Assembly (NCBI GenBank): GCA_943913325.1
Contig: CALTXP010000006.1
Coordinates: 1 to 33,002, forward strand
Source: an uncultured Anaerococcus sp.
GTDB lineage: Bacteria > Bacillota > Clostridia > Tissierellales > Peptoniphilaceae
Length of the DNA: 33,002 nucleotides
Direction of reading: 5' to 3'
This document shows positions 8,308 through 16,544 of the stretch, in pieces. Each line of letters opens with the position of its first letter. Position 1 is the first letter of the stretch. The notes under the pieces are model-generated. The model was not told the origin of the DNA, made no database searches, and saw nothing but the letters and a program-made list of their open reading frames with translations. Made by a program: the position numbers and the translations under genes.

Positions 8308-9159
8308 ATGAGAAAAAGTAAACTTTTAAGATTGATTATAATAGTTTTTATAATCTACATTATGGTGAATTTTCTTAGAACTAGAATAAATGAGTCACCA
8401 TATCAGGATGATTACTTTAGCGAAAAAACAAGTGCTTTTAACTTCAATTCAATTTTTAAATCAAGTAAATATAAAACAGATGATATGAATAAACTTAGAA
8501 AAAATATAGAAAAGGAAGCCAAGGCAGGTAATGAAAAAGCTCAGTGGATCTATGATAATTTTGATTCTTTAGATGATGCCTTGTTATACCTAAGTGGAAA
8601 TGACTCTGATACTATAGAATTTGTCTATAATTATGCAAATGGAATTACAGACTTTTCCTACTATGATGGTCAATCTGTAGACTTGGGCAGAAAAACACCT
8701 TATTTTATCCAATGGGATAACAGATGGGCTTATAATAGTTTAGGTCATTCAAATATAGCTATTGCAGGATGTGGTCCAACGTCAATGGCCATGGTACTTG
8801 CAAGACTAAATAACGATATCACTATAAGCCCTGATAAAATATCTAAAGACGCCTATGGGTATATGGATGGAAATGGTATAGCTTGGTCATTCTTCGAAGA
8901 TGAGGCAAATAAGTATGGATACAGTGTTAGTGATATTTCAAATAATAAAGAAGCAATGATAGATGCTTTAAACTCTGGGCCCTTAATTGTTTCTGTAGAT
9001 AAGGGATACTTTACCCTATTTGGTCACATACTTGTTATAGATTCCTATGAGAATGGTAAATTTATAATTAATGATCCTAATAGTATCAAAAAAAGTCAAA
9101 TGAAATGGTCATACCATCAACTACAAGATCAAATAGCCCATATTTGGTTGATTAGTTAA
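8308..9159 (+). CDS. Membrane-anchored C39-like cysteine peptidase
   Basis: 283 residues from the ATG at 8308, which has an AAAGGA ribosome site at 8296-8301; the longer frame would begin upstream of the transcription start. A basic N-terminus (MRKSKLLR) and one helix (about 8-25) without a cleavage motif suggest a signal anchor with the rest outside the cell. The C-terminal domain (about 130-280) matches the C39_2-type papain-like fold: IQWDNRWAYNSLG, catalytic Cys155 in IAGCGPTSMAMV, His240 in LFGHILVI, and Asp256 in INDPNS. Such domains in Firmicutes act on secreted peptides or the cell wall, or bind choline or other surface ligands. The region 60-115 is helical and of unknown role. No bacteriocin transporter is nearby, so leader-peptide processing is unlikely. 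Confidence 0.85.
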   Translation: MRKSKLLRLIIIVFIIYIMVNFLRTRINESPYQDDYFSEKTSAFNFNSIFKSSKYKTDDMNKLRKNIEKEAKAGNEKAQWIYDNFDSLDDALLYLSGNDSDTIEFVYNYANGITDFSYYDGQSVDLGRKTPYFIQWDNRWAYNSLGHSNIAIAGCGPTSMAMVLARLNNDITISPDKISKDAYGYMDGNGIAWSFFEDEANKYGYSVSDISNNKEAMIDALNSGPLIVSVDKGYFTLFGHILVIDSYENGKFIINDPNSIKKSQMKWSYHQLQDQIAHIWLIS

Positions 9160-9197
9160 AAAATCATAAAGGAGAAATCAGTTGATTTCTCCTTTAT
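9158..9197. terminator. Convergent terminator between the C39-like gene and hemZ
   Basis: A perfect 15-bp inverted repeat (9166-9180 and 9183-9197, core AAAGGAGAAATCA) lies between two converging genes. The minus-strand reading is followed by six T residues, so it mainly serves hemZ; the plus-strand side lacks a T-run. The hemZ stop codon (9178-9180) is inside the stem. Confidence 0.82.
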
Positions 9198-10485
9198 ATA
9201 CACTAAGTATTTTATTTTTATCAGATATCAACTTATCAATATTTTCTGTGTAGTCTCTTAGATTACGAGCATTACGATATTTTTTAGCATTCATAAGCTT
9301 AGTATTAGCGTTCATACCTAAACCAATGACATTTTCAATCTCCTCGTTAATTACAATATTATATCTTTGACTAGTATCATCTTTCTGATATCCTACATTC
9401 TCTAAGTTAGAGATTATATTCTTCTGTCTATAAAGATAATATGCCTTATAATCATTAGCTTTAGTAAAGTCCTTTATACCCTCACTAATCTTTAAAGCAT
9501 CTTTTATAGATCCTTTTTTATTTTCTTCCCTATACTTGCTACCAGACTTATTAGCTAAGGCGTGAAATGTAATATTATCTGGCTGAAGCTTTTCTAAGAT
9601 TTCAAAGTTTTTTGCAAAAGTTTCTACACTTTCTCCAACTAATCCAACTATAAAATCCATATTTATAATAAATCCCAAATCTTTAGCATATCTATACATA
9701 CTTATAAAATTATCATAATCGAAGCTACGACCTACAGACTTTATAATATCTTCGTTAAAGCTTTGAGGATTTAGAGATATTCTTTGAACTTTATTTTTCC
9801 TTAAAATATCAAGCTTTTTCCTATCTAGAGTGTCTTCTCTACCCGCTTCTACAGTAAATTCTCTATAGGTAAATCGCTTATTTATAGTATTAAGTAGCCT
9901 ATTAAGAACATATACTGATATATTTGTAGGAGTTCCCCCTCCTATATATACACTATCAAGACTATTTGGCAAATCTATATTATCTATTTCATAAATTAAT
10001 TTATCTATATATGCACTTCTATTATGATTAATCCCTACTAAGGTAGGATAAGCGCAATATTTACATCTCGTAGGACAAAATGGTATATTTATATATAAAT
10101 TAAAATCACTTTTATTAAAATCTAGCTTATCTTGTTCATATTCTATATCTTTAAGTAGATCTAATTTTTCATCAGAAACAAAGTACTTATCCTTAATCTG
10201 ACTTGTACTTTGATTTTTTAGAAGTTTTGATGGTTTTGACCCTGTAAGCATCCCCCAAGGTGAGTCATAGTCAGTTTCTTTTTCAAAGATTTTATATAAA
10301 TTTGCCTTCAATTGATAGTTATTTTTATAGGGATAAGATTTATTTTTAAAAATAATTTTATCATCTAAAATATGAAGACTAGCCCTAGCCCTATCAGTAA
10401 ATTCTATGTTACTATCATCATAGAAAATATTTAAAATATCATATACAACTTTTCTTTTTCTCTTATCATCTAAACTTATTTTCAT
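9178..10485 (-). CDS. hemZ: HemZ-type radical SAM protein
   Basis: 435 residues. It combines an N-terminal domain containing DSPWGMLTGSKPSKL (74-88), characteristic of the HemZ/YhaV group, with a radical SAM barrel: IPFCPTRCKYCAY supplies the cluster cysteines Cys137, Cys141 and Cys144, GGGTPT follows at 182-187, and LNPQSFN and FHALANKSG are later motifs. The YRQKNIISNLENVGY segment near the C-terminus is also typical. The family is named oxygen-independent coproporphyrinogen dehydrogenase, but several relatives (HemW) are haem chaperones, so the reaction is unproven; no haem biosynthesis gene is in this window. It needs Fe-S clusters, which the nearby Suf system could supply. No clear promoter was found. 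Confidence 0.85.
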   Translation of the reverse strand: MKISLDDKRKRKVVYDILNIFYDDSNIEFTDRARASLHILDDKIIFKNKSYPYKNNYQLKANLYKIFEKETDYDSPWGMLTGSKPSKLLKNQSTSQIKDKYFVSDEKLDLLKDIEYEQDKLDFNKSDFNLYINIPFCPTRCKYCAYPTLVGINHNRSAYIDKLIYEIDNIDLPNSLDSVYIGGGTPTNISVYVLNRLLNTINKRFTYREFTVEAGREDTLDRKKLDILRKNKVQRISLNPQSFNEDIIKSVGRSFDYDNFISMYRYAKDLGFIINMDFIVGLVGESVETFAKNFEILEKLQPDNITFHALANKSGSKYREENKKGSIKDALKISEGIKDFTKANDYKAYYLYRQKNIISNLENVGYQKDDTSQRYNIVINEEIENVIGLGMNANTKLMNAKKYRNARNLRDYTENIDKLISDKNKILSVYKGEIN

Positions 10486-10574
10486 GGAAAGACTATACCA
10501 TTTATTAAGCTAATATAGCTAGATATAATGTTATTCTTTCATAACCATCATAGAAACTTTATTTTAGAAAATAA

Positions 10575-10599
10575 TATAGTAACTTTTCTTATTACTATA
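10575..10599 (-). terminator. Possible terminator after the CpXC gene
   Basis: An 8-bp perfect inverted repeat (TATAGTAA with TTACTATA, 9-nt loop), followed on the minus strand by TTATTTT. It lies about 60 bases after the CpXC gene. The stem is AT-rich, so this is weak. Confidence 0.35.
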
Positions 10600-10661
10600 G
10601 TAAGCCATCTAATAATCTAACTTTAAAGCTTGTAAATACTTAAATAAGGCAATTCAAAAAG

Positions 10662-11303
10662 TTATTTTACATCTTTTAAAAAATTATAAGCCCACTCTTT
10701 ATCTACCTTTTCAGCTTTATCTATTTCTAAAAGTTTAGGATACCTACTTAAAAGACTATCATATACTTCTCTTACAAATCCTAGGGTATATTCGTTACCA
10801 TCTTTTGTAACTATATGAAATTTGTTATCATTTTCTAATCTAAAATAGTCCACATCATCATGTCCTAGTGATAATTCTTCACTTTCTAAGAGAATATATT
10901 TCATAAGCTCAACTGCCTTATCAGAAAGATAGTTTTCAAAAATCACTATCTTTTCACGCACTTCATCTAGATCTGATGTCATACGAGTTAGGTACTTATC
11001 TTGCTCATTTTTATGGGCCATATCTAGTAGAGATAAGCTTGATTTAAAAATCATCCTAGCCTTACTATCTACAAATTTTGGATCGTTTACTATCATAAAT
11101 TTAATCTCATCATCTGTATAAGCAAATCTATAATTTAAAATAAATTTATGTCCACAAGAAGGACAGAGTAATTCTCCAAATTCCTTATTTAATATCTTTT
11201 CCCTATCTGCTGTGGCAGAAAATATAGCAGTGTTTAATTCTGTTTCAAAGGAGTGTTTGCATACTGGGCAAGTTACTCCAAATACTTTTTCTCTAGTTTG
11301 CAT
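10662..11303 (-). CDS. CpXC-domain zinc-binding protein of unknown function
   Basis: 213 residues from the ATG at 11303. An ATG five codons earlier overlaps the GAGG ribosome site (11309-11312) that serves the inner ATG, so the inner start is preferred. The N-terminal part carries two CPxC pairs: CPVC (Cys12, Cys15) and CPSC (Cys47, Cys50), the arrangement of the CpXC domain, which is expected to bind one zinc ion. The remainder (about 60-213) is mainly helical, charged and without membrane segments, so the protein is cytoplasmic. The family has no known biochemical function. It appears to be a single-gene unit; an ECF-like remnant lies upstream of it on the same strand. Confidence 0.78.
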   Translation of the reverse strand: MQTREKVFGVTCPVCKHSFETELNTAIFSATADREKILNKEFGELLCPSCGHKFILNYRFAYTDDEIKFMIVNDPKFVDSKARMIFKSSLSLLDMAHKNEQDKYLTRMTSDLDEVREKIVIFENYLSDKAVELMKYILLESEELSLGHDDVDYFRLENDNKFHIVTKDGNEYTLGFVREVYDSLLSRYPKLLEIDKAEKVDKEWAYNFLKDVK

Positions 11304-11460
11304 ATAAACCTCATTCAAATTCTATAGTATTACACCTAACTTATTATCAGGCTTTTTAGTAAGTTATTCATCTTTTGAGTCTAAGTACAATCCTTTTATC
11401 AAATTTCTTATAATCTATAAACTCAACTCTTAAGATAACTTTTACCCAAATAAGAAGCTA

Positions 11461-11694
11461 TTATTCAAATTTAATTGCCTTTAATAAAGGTATAGCAAGT
11501 ATTGATGCAAATATAACAGAAATAAGACTTTTCGTTAAATAAACTCCAATTTTTCGAACTATTTCCACCCAAATAAAATCTAGTATTAGCAAAAAAGTTA
11601 CAACAGGTAACTGCAGATGATTTGATAAAAAAGTTAGTGCAGCAAATAAGTCAATACAAGCTAGCTTCCTTATTGTTAATTTTTCACAATCTTT
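11461..11694 (-). pseudogene. Remnant of an ECF-transporter S component
   Basis: The minus strand is open for 77 codons here without a usable in-frame start. The translation begins KLTIRKLACIDLFAALTFLS, which resembles the usual N-terminus of ECF transporter substrate-binding membrane (S) components (KLT.RKLALIALFAALTFV type). It then jumps to a segment like their C-terminus, with VYLTKSLISVIFASILAIPL and a final LLKAIKFE before the stop. The middle of the protein (about 90-100 residues, several helices) is absent. An ATG just upstream (near 11698) is in another frame and meets a stop after five codons. A start-side frameshift plus an internal deletion explains all this. The family assignment is by pattern only; a genuine small hydrophobic protein is the alternative. 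Confidence 0.5.
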
Positions 11695-11755
11695 TCATCA
11701 TTAATTTATAGTATATCATATATATTTATAGTAGAGTAATAATAGAGGTGATATA

Positions 11756-12427
11756 ATGAGTGAATTTTTAGGTCCTATACATTATGTGATGTATGATAAG
11801 ATCAAATTTCAAGATAAAATTACAAACTATTTATTAGATGGAAATACTAGTGAAGTTGATAAAGTAAATGAACCAGTATCAACAAAATCATTAGAAAATT
11901 TAATAGATCAAGATAATATACATGGATGGCTTGATTCTAAAATAGATATAGTAGAAAATAGACTAAATTATGCTCTCCATCATTCAGAAAATACAAAAGA
12001 AAAAATGTATCAATTTGGAAAAGAGAATGCAAGAGAAAAAGACTTTTCAGATTATAATACAATTTTTTCTGATCTAAATGAGCTTTTACTAGATGGAATG
12101 CCATGTGATAATGGTCTTGCCGCTCAGGTAGATGATAAAAATAACTTGTATTTAATTACTAACAATAATATGCATAGTAAGTATGAAAAGGAAGCTGTAG
12201 ATCCAGATAATTCTTTAGATAATACTTGCCAAGGTGGACATGATCATGATCATCACGAAAACTTTGAAGTAAGTAGTCAAAATCCAATCAACCTTAAAAA
12301 GGAAAATTCAACTTATCACGATTACAGATATGAATTCTTAAAAGGTTATTTTTCTGATAGTCCATATGATGTAGAGATGGTAAATGGTATAAATTATAGA
12401 ATTTATCCTAAAAATCAAGTCAAATAA
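11756..12427 (+). CDS. Conserved-looking protein with a His/Asp cluster, function unknown
   Basis: 223 residues, not recognised with confidence. The start is fixed by AGAGGTGAT (11744-11752) four bases before ATG. The protein is soluble, acidic and has no signal peptide or membrane helix. Visible features: FLGPIHYVMYDKIKFQ at the N-terminus, HGWLDSKIDIVENRL (56-70), a central LLLDGMPCDNG (110-120) containing Cys117, and a later segment with Cys158 and the metal-type cluster GGHDHDHHEN (160-169). The C-terminus ends in an HDYRYEFLKGYF region. The His/Asp cluster and two cysteines suggest metal binding, but this is inference. I have the impression that related proteins with the GPIH and DGMPCD elements occur in clostridia. 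A hairpin follows, then a ClC exchanger gene on the same strand. Confidence 0.75.
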   Translation: MSEFLGPIHYVMYDKIKFQDKITNYLLDGNTSEVDKVNEPVSTKSLENLIDQDNIHGWLDSKIDIVENRLNYALHHSENTKEKMYQFGKENAREKDFSDYNTIFSDLNELLLDGMPCDNGLAAQVDDKNNLYLITNNNMHSKYEKEAVDPDNSLDNTCQGGHDHDHHENFEVSSQNPINLKKENSTYHDYRYEFLKGYFSDSPYDVEMVNGINYRIYPKNQVK

Positions 12428-12430
12428 ATT

Positions 12431-12491
12431 TAGCAAATAATTTGACCCGAAAAGTTTGAATTTAATTCAACTTTCTAGGGTCATTTTGCTA
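12431..12491 (+). terminator. Nested hairpin between the His-rich gene and the ClC gene
   Basis: Three stacked inverted repeats share one axis: TAGCAAA (12431-12437) with TTTGCTA (12485-12491), TGACCC (12443-12448) with GGGTCA (12478-12483), and AAAGTTTGAA (12451-12460) with TTCAACTTT (12466-12474, one bulge). After GGGTCA comes TTTT, so it can act as a plus-strand terminator. The T-run is short, so read-through into the ClC gene is possible. Confidence 0.55.
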
Positions 12492-12531
12492 TGTGCATAA
12501 TTAAAAATTTAACAAATATAAAAGGAAAACT

Positions 12532-14058
12532 ATGAGAAATGATTTTAACCACAAAGAAAAACTAATATTTAGAATGCTTACTGACTCTATCATAGTAGGG
12601 GTTTTTGCAGGACTTTTTTCTGTCTTATATAAGTTTATCATCTCCAAAATGGGAATAGTAAGACATAACTTATATGATGAATTTAGTATAAGATCAGTTG
12701 CAATTATTATATGCTTAGCTATTATAATTTCCTTTATTATATATAGCTTATTAAAATGGGCACCTCTATCTGGAGGAAGCGGTATTCCCCAAATACGCGG
12801 AGAAATACTAGGCAAATTTCAAATGGAGGAAGTACCTACTATAATTTCAAAAATAGTTGGTGGAGGACTAGGTAATCTAATGGGATTTTCTCTAGGTAGA
12901 GAGGGTCCTTCTATACAGATGGGCGGTGCAGCTGCAAAGCTTATAGGTAAAATATTAAAAAGACCTCCTGATGAAATAAAGTATATGATTACTGCAGGAG
13001 CTGCAGCAGGTCTTGCAGCAGCTTTCAATGCTCCACTTGCTGGCTGTATTTTTGCAATAGAAGAATTACATAAATCCTATTCTAGATTTGTCTTACTTCC
13101 TGCTCTTATAGCATCTATAATAGCAAACTACGTCTCATTTGTAATAATGGGAGTAGATAGCTCATTCTCCTTTACTATGGCAAAATCACTACCCATGAAT
13201 CTTGTATGGATAGCGATCATAGTAGGACTTTTAACAGGAGTTATTGGTGGTATTTATAACAAACTAATTTCTAAATTTCAAGATTTATTTAAATCTATCA
13301 ATTCAAATGTATTAAAATATGCTTTCTTGATGATAGTAACTATAGTCATAGGCTTTACTTTTGTTGAAGGAACTGGCGGAGGACATGAACTTTTAGAAGA
13401 TATGGCTGCTAATAAATTTTCTGTAAAATATATATTAGCTATACTTCTCATAAAATTAATCTATACTACTTTTTGCTATGGCTCAGGAGTCCAAGGTGGT
13501 ATATTTTTGCCAGTTCTAGTAATTGGCGGATGCTGTGGAGCACTAATTTTTGCAATGCTTAGTAAAAATATGAGTGTAAATGATTATTATATAAACTTTT
13601 TAATTCTAGGCATGAGTGGTATTTTAGCATCAGTTGTTAGAAGTCCAATACTTTCTGTAATATTGGTTTCTGAAATGACCTCTTCATTCAGCCACCTTTT
13701 ATCATTGTCCCTAGTAGTAATAACTTCTTTTTATGTAGCTGAATCTCTAAAAATCGCACCAATTTATGATACACTTTTTGAAAGACAGCTAAAAGATAGG
13801 AATTTATTGGCTACTCATAGAAAAGAACTTGGAGATTATTCGATATTTGAATATACAATAACCGATGGACTAGCCATAGTTGGAATGAGTATAAAAGAGA
13901 TTAATTTCCCAAAGCATATAATAATACTTTCAATTGAAAGAGATAACCATGAATTTGTACCTAGTGCCTTAGATGTAATTTTAATTGGTGATAAGCTTAC
14001 TGTATTAGTTAACTCAGAAGATGCTTTCGAAATTGATAGCTTCTTTAAAATAGAATAA
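12532..14058 (+). CDS. ClC-family chloride/proton exchanger with C-terminal TrkA-C domain
   Basis: 508 residues. A full ClC membrane domain carries GSGIPQ (82-87), GREGPSIQ (122-129) with the external gating glutamate Glu124, IEELH (176-180) whose Glu178 matches the internal proton glutamate of E. coli ClcA, and GSGVQGGIFLP (317-327). Both glutamates argue for H+/Cl- exchange rather than a channel. The GREGP and GSGIP motifs also argue against the fluoride-specific CLC-F group, and no fluoride riboswitch was seen upstream. The last about 80 residues look like a TrkA-C (RCK_C) ligand-binding domain, which may regulate the exchanger. The ribosome site is AAAGGA (12521-12526). Likely role: chloride and pH homeostasis at the cytoplasmic membrane. 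Confidence 0.93.
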   Translation: MRNDFNHKEKLIFRMLTDSIIVGVFAGLFSVLYKFIISKMGIVRHNLYDEFSIRSVAIIICLAIIISFIIYSLLKWAPLSGGSGIPQIRGEILGKFQMEEVPTIISKIVGGGLGNLMGFSLGREGPSIQMGGAAAKLIGKILKRPPDEIKYMITAGAAAGLAAAFNAPLAGCIFAIEELHKSYSRFVLLPALIASIIANYVSFVIMGVDSSFSFTMAKSLPMNLVWIAIIVGLLTGVIGGIYNKLISKFQDLFKSINSNVLKYAFLMIVTIVIGFTFVEGTGGGHELLEDMAANKFSVKYILAILLIKLIYTTFCYGSGVQGGIFLPVLVIGGCCGALIFAMLSKNMSVNDYYINFLILGMSGILASVVRSPILSVILVSEMTSSFSHLLSLSLVVITSFYVAESLKIAPIYDTLFERQLKDRNLLATHRKELGDYSIFEYTITDGLAIVGMSIKEINFPKHIIILSIERDNHEFVPSALDVILIGDKLTVLVNSEDAFEIDSFFKIE

Positions 14059-14061
14059 TTC

Positions 14062-14099
14062 TAAGATAGAAGGGCTGCTGCAACAGCTCCTTTATCTTA
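14062..14099. terminator. Convergent terminator between the ClC gene and the ABC permease
   Basis: TAAGATA (14062-14068) pairs with TATCTTA (14093-14099), enclosing AAGGGCTG and CAGCTCCTT with a one-base bulge. It sits between two converging genes and includes the permease stop codon (14097-14099). T-runs are weak on both sides. Confidence 0.6.
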
Positions 14100-15737
14100 A
14101 ATATCATAAAATCCTTTTTTATAAGCTTTAATAGCAAGCTGTCTAAAAGGAATAATTGTCGCAAATATTATGATTAGGTCTATAATAGATGCCAAGATAT
14201 TATATCTTTGACCATATTCATTAGTTACAAATATATATAAGAGAATTATAATTGCAACATAGATAAGTCCTACAAAGTAAAATATAGCTCCTTGTATGCC
14301 AGATTTGCTAAGTTCTTCAGGTTTATTCCAATTAGTTTTTATATTTTTGCTTCCCATATAAAGTCCCATATTTGTAGCCAGAATTATCGCTAATTCTTGA
14401 CCTATAAAGAAAGCTAAAGCTCCTATAATTTCAGTTTTAAGTGCAATGGCAGCTATTATACTTAATATTAAACTAAAGATACTAGAGGCTAAAAAATTAG
14501 TTAAAAATCTAGCCCTATAATGACCCCTTGGATTTATCGGTAGTGTTTGAAATAAGTAAAAACTGCTATGCTCACGTGATAGATCATTATATGCAAAACC
14601 AGAGTTAATCCAAATTAAAATACCCAAACTATAACCTGCTAAAAACATCCAAAATCTAAATGTATTCAAATCAGGTCTATTCCCCATATCACTTATAATA
14701 TCTTTCCCAATATTAAAGGACATGATAGCAAATATAATAATCATAATTATTGCTTGTGAAATAAAGACTATATTGGAAAACAAATTTTTTATATCCCTTT
14801 TAAATATAGTCTTAACTTGAGAATTTCTTTTAAAGTCTATATTAACTACTTCTTTTTTAGAAGATTTACTAGACCTTTTATTTTCTAAAGCATCATAGTA
14901 AAAATTATCTGCTAGCTTATAAAGTATAAATACTAAAACAGCAGAAATTGCAAATAGTATAAGAGTGTATACAATTTTATTTATAATACTACCACTAAGA
15001 CTCATTCCATAAAGCTTAGAGCTAAAAAATACATTGGAAATACCTGATAATGTATCAATAACGGAATTAAAAACTTGACCATTACTTTCTGGCGATGAAT
15101 TATTTTTGCTAAAGGAAAAATAGTATATCATCCCAACTATAAAAAATAAAATTATATAACCAATATTTTTAAATAATTTTCTATGCTTGCCTACATTAGT
15201 AAATTTCATAATCACTAGTATAAGACCAGTTAAAATTGTATAAGGAATCATTATCAAACTTAAAAAGTTAATTATACCAAAAATTAAGACTCCTAAATCA
15301 AATCCTTTAAAATAAAAGTAAACAGCAATGCTTATAATAAATAGGACGTAGAAATCTATGAATGAAAATACCGAACCAAATAGCTTGCCAATGAAAAGCT
15401 CACCTTGACCTATAGGCAATGTCTTATAAAGATTTGTATCTTTAATAGAAAAAAATGTAGATAGCATTTTTGCCAAGTAAAAAATCAATATTGTTAAAGT
15501 TAATGCAATGCCAAACAAGGTAAAATACATAGCTTCTCCGTTTTCTTGGTTTAAATAAAGCTTGCCAATACTATGAGAAAACACGCCCGTAAAATATATA
15601 AATAAAAGATAGGTAAAAGACAAATATATAATTCTTAATGGATAAGAGTTTGGAAGATTTGTTGCCTTTTTATTTGGATAATAAGGAAAAAACTGCTCTA
15701 AAAATGTATATTTACTAATAGTTTTTATATTATTCAT
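14097..15737 (-). CDS. ABC exporter membrane subunit
   Basis: 546 residues with about ten to twelve hydrophobic segments spread over the whole length and a hydrophilic lysine/serine-rich loop around 285-300 (ENKRSSKSSKKE). Two repeat-like halves each show an ABC-2 type pattern: YKTLPIGQGELFIGKLFGS in the first half, and FYLFQTLPINPRGHYRARF in the second. The start overlaps the end of the ATPase gene by eight bases, so the two proteins form one transporter. The substrate is unknown; relatives with this arrangement are generally called putative exporters of peptides, lipids or drugs. The fused two-half permease explains why only one ATPase and one permease gene are present. Confidence 0.88.
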   Translation of the reverse strand: MNNIKTISKYTFLEQFFPYYPNKKATNLPNSYPLRIIYLSFTYLLFIYFTGVFSHSIGKLYLNQENGEAMYFTLFGIALTLTILIFYLAKMLSTFFSIKDTNLYKTLPIGQGELFIGKLFGSVFSFIDFYVLFIISIAVYFYFKGFDLGVLIFGIINFLSLIMIPYTILTGLILVIMKFTNVGKHRKLFKNIGYIILFFIVGMIYYFSFSKNNSSPESNGQVFNSVIDTLSGISNVFFSSKLYGMSLSGSIINKIVYTLILFAISAVLVFILYKLADNFYYDALENKRSSKSSKKEVVNIDFKRNSQVKTIFKRDIKNLFSNIVFISQAIIMIIIFAIMSFNIGKDIISDMGNRPDLNTFRFWMFLAGYSLGILIWINSGFAYNDLSREHSSFYLFQTLPINPRGHYRARFLTNFLASSIFSLILSIIAAIALKTEIIGALAFFIGQELAIILATNMGLYMGSKNIKTNWNKPEELSKSGIQGAIFYFVGLIYVAIIILLYIFVTNEYGQRYNILASIIDLIIIFATIIPFRQLAIKAYKKGFYDI

Positions 15738-16452
15738 CAGTAAGCTCCAAAAATATAGCTTCTAAGTTTTCTTTATGAGAAGCTTGAGATTTTATTTCAT
15801 CAAAAGTACCTATAGCAATAATCTTTCCTTTATTTATAATAGCTATCCTATCGCAAAGTTCTTCAGCTACGCTCATAACGTGAGTTGAGAAAAATATAGA
15901 TTTACCAGCTGATGCTCTTTCTCTTAAGATTTGCTTTAGATTATAAGAACTTTTAGCATCTAGACCTACCATAGGTTCATCTAATATTAGAACTTCTGGA
16001 TCGTTAATAAGACCACCTATCAAGGCAAGTCTTTGGGCCATACCATGAGAATAAGTCTCTATTTGATCAGCCATAGCCATTCTTATATCAAAGTATTCTA
16101 AGTAATAGTCCAATCTTTCCTTACGAGTTTTTTCATCAACTCCATAAATATCAGATAAAAAATTTATATACTCATAGCCTGTGTAATTTTCAAATAATTC
16201 TGGATTATCTGGTATGTAAGAAAATTGACTTTTATAAGCTATTTGGTCGCTATCAAGACTTAATCCATTCATCTTTATAGACCCACTTGTAGGCTTATTT
16301 ATACCTACTATGGCCTTTATAGTACTTGATTTTCCAGCACCATTTGGTCCTAGGAAACCAAATATCTCTCCATCTTTTACATCAAAAGAGATATCATCAA
16401 CGGCAAGCTTGCTATTACTGTAGCTCTTGCTAAAGTTTCTGACTTCAATCAT
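15730..16452 (-). CDS. ABC exporter ATPase subunit
   Basis: 240 residues. Walker A is GPNGAGKSS (35-43), the signature is YSHGMAQRL (134-142), Walker B is VLILDEP (154-160) with D-loop GLD (163-165), and the switch histidine is His191 in FFSTHVM. The signature is SHGMAQ rather than the common SGGxxQ (His in place of the first Gly), a variant found in several ABC-2 exporter ATPases. It energises the permease encoded directly downstream. The likely ribosome site AGGGGG lies in the 3' arm of a hairpin immediately before the ATG, see the separate entry, so expression may be limited by RNA folding. Confidence 0.92.
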   Translation of the reverse strand: MIEVRNFSKSYSNSKLAVDDISFDVKDGEIFGFLGPNGAGKSSTIKAIVGINKPTSGSIKMNGLSLDSDQIAYKSQFSYIPDNPELFENYTGYEYINFLSDIYGVDEKTRKERLDYYLEYFDIRMAMADQIETYSHGMAQRLALIGGLINDPEVLILDEPMVGLDAKSSYNLKQILRERASAGKSIFFSTHVMSVAEELCDRIAIINKGKIIAIGTFDEIKSQASHKENLEAIFLELTDE

Positions 16453-16479
16453 AAAAAAACCCCCTTTTTTAAAAGGGAG
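16453..16479 (-). terminator. Hairpin and T-run at the start of the ABC ATPase gene
   Basis: On the minus strand ACTCCCTTTT is followed by AAAAAAGGGGG and then seven T residues that run into the ATG of the ABC ATPase gene. As a terminator it would end the FUSC-like gene transcript. The same 3' arm contains the only ribosome-binding sequence (GGGGG) available to the ATPase gene, so the hairpin may also block its translation. Confidence 0.6.
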
Positions 16480-16482
16480 TAT

Positions 16483-16513
16483 ATCATAAAATTACTTTAC
16501 ATAAAACTATCAA
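16483..16513 (-). promoter_or_regulatory. Candidate promoter for the ABC exporter genes
   Basis: On the minus strand: -35 TTGATA (16508-16513), -10 TATGAT (16483-16488). The spacer of 19 bp is long. Transcription would start right at the hairpin that holds the ribosome site. Confidence 0.4.
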
Positions 16514-16544
16514 GTAAGATTGTTTATATTTATTTGTCTTAACT

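Noticed and set aside
12431..12531. Fluoride riboswitch or other known riboswitch ahead of the ClC gene
   Set aside because: The segment folds into nested hairpins followed by a short T-run, but it lacks the fluoride riboswitch core, and the ClC protein has chloride-type motifs.
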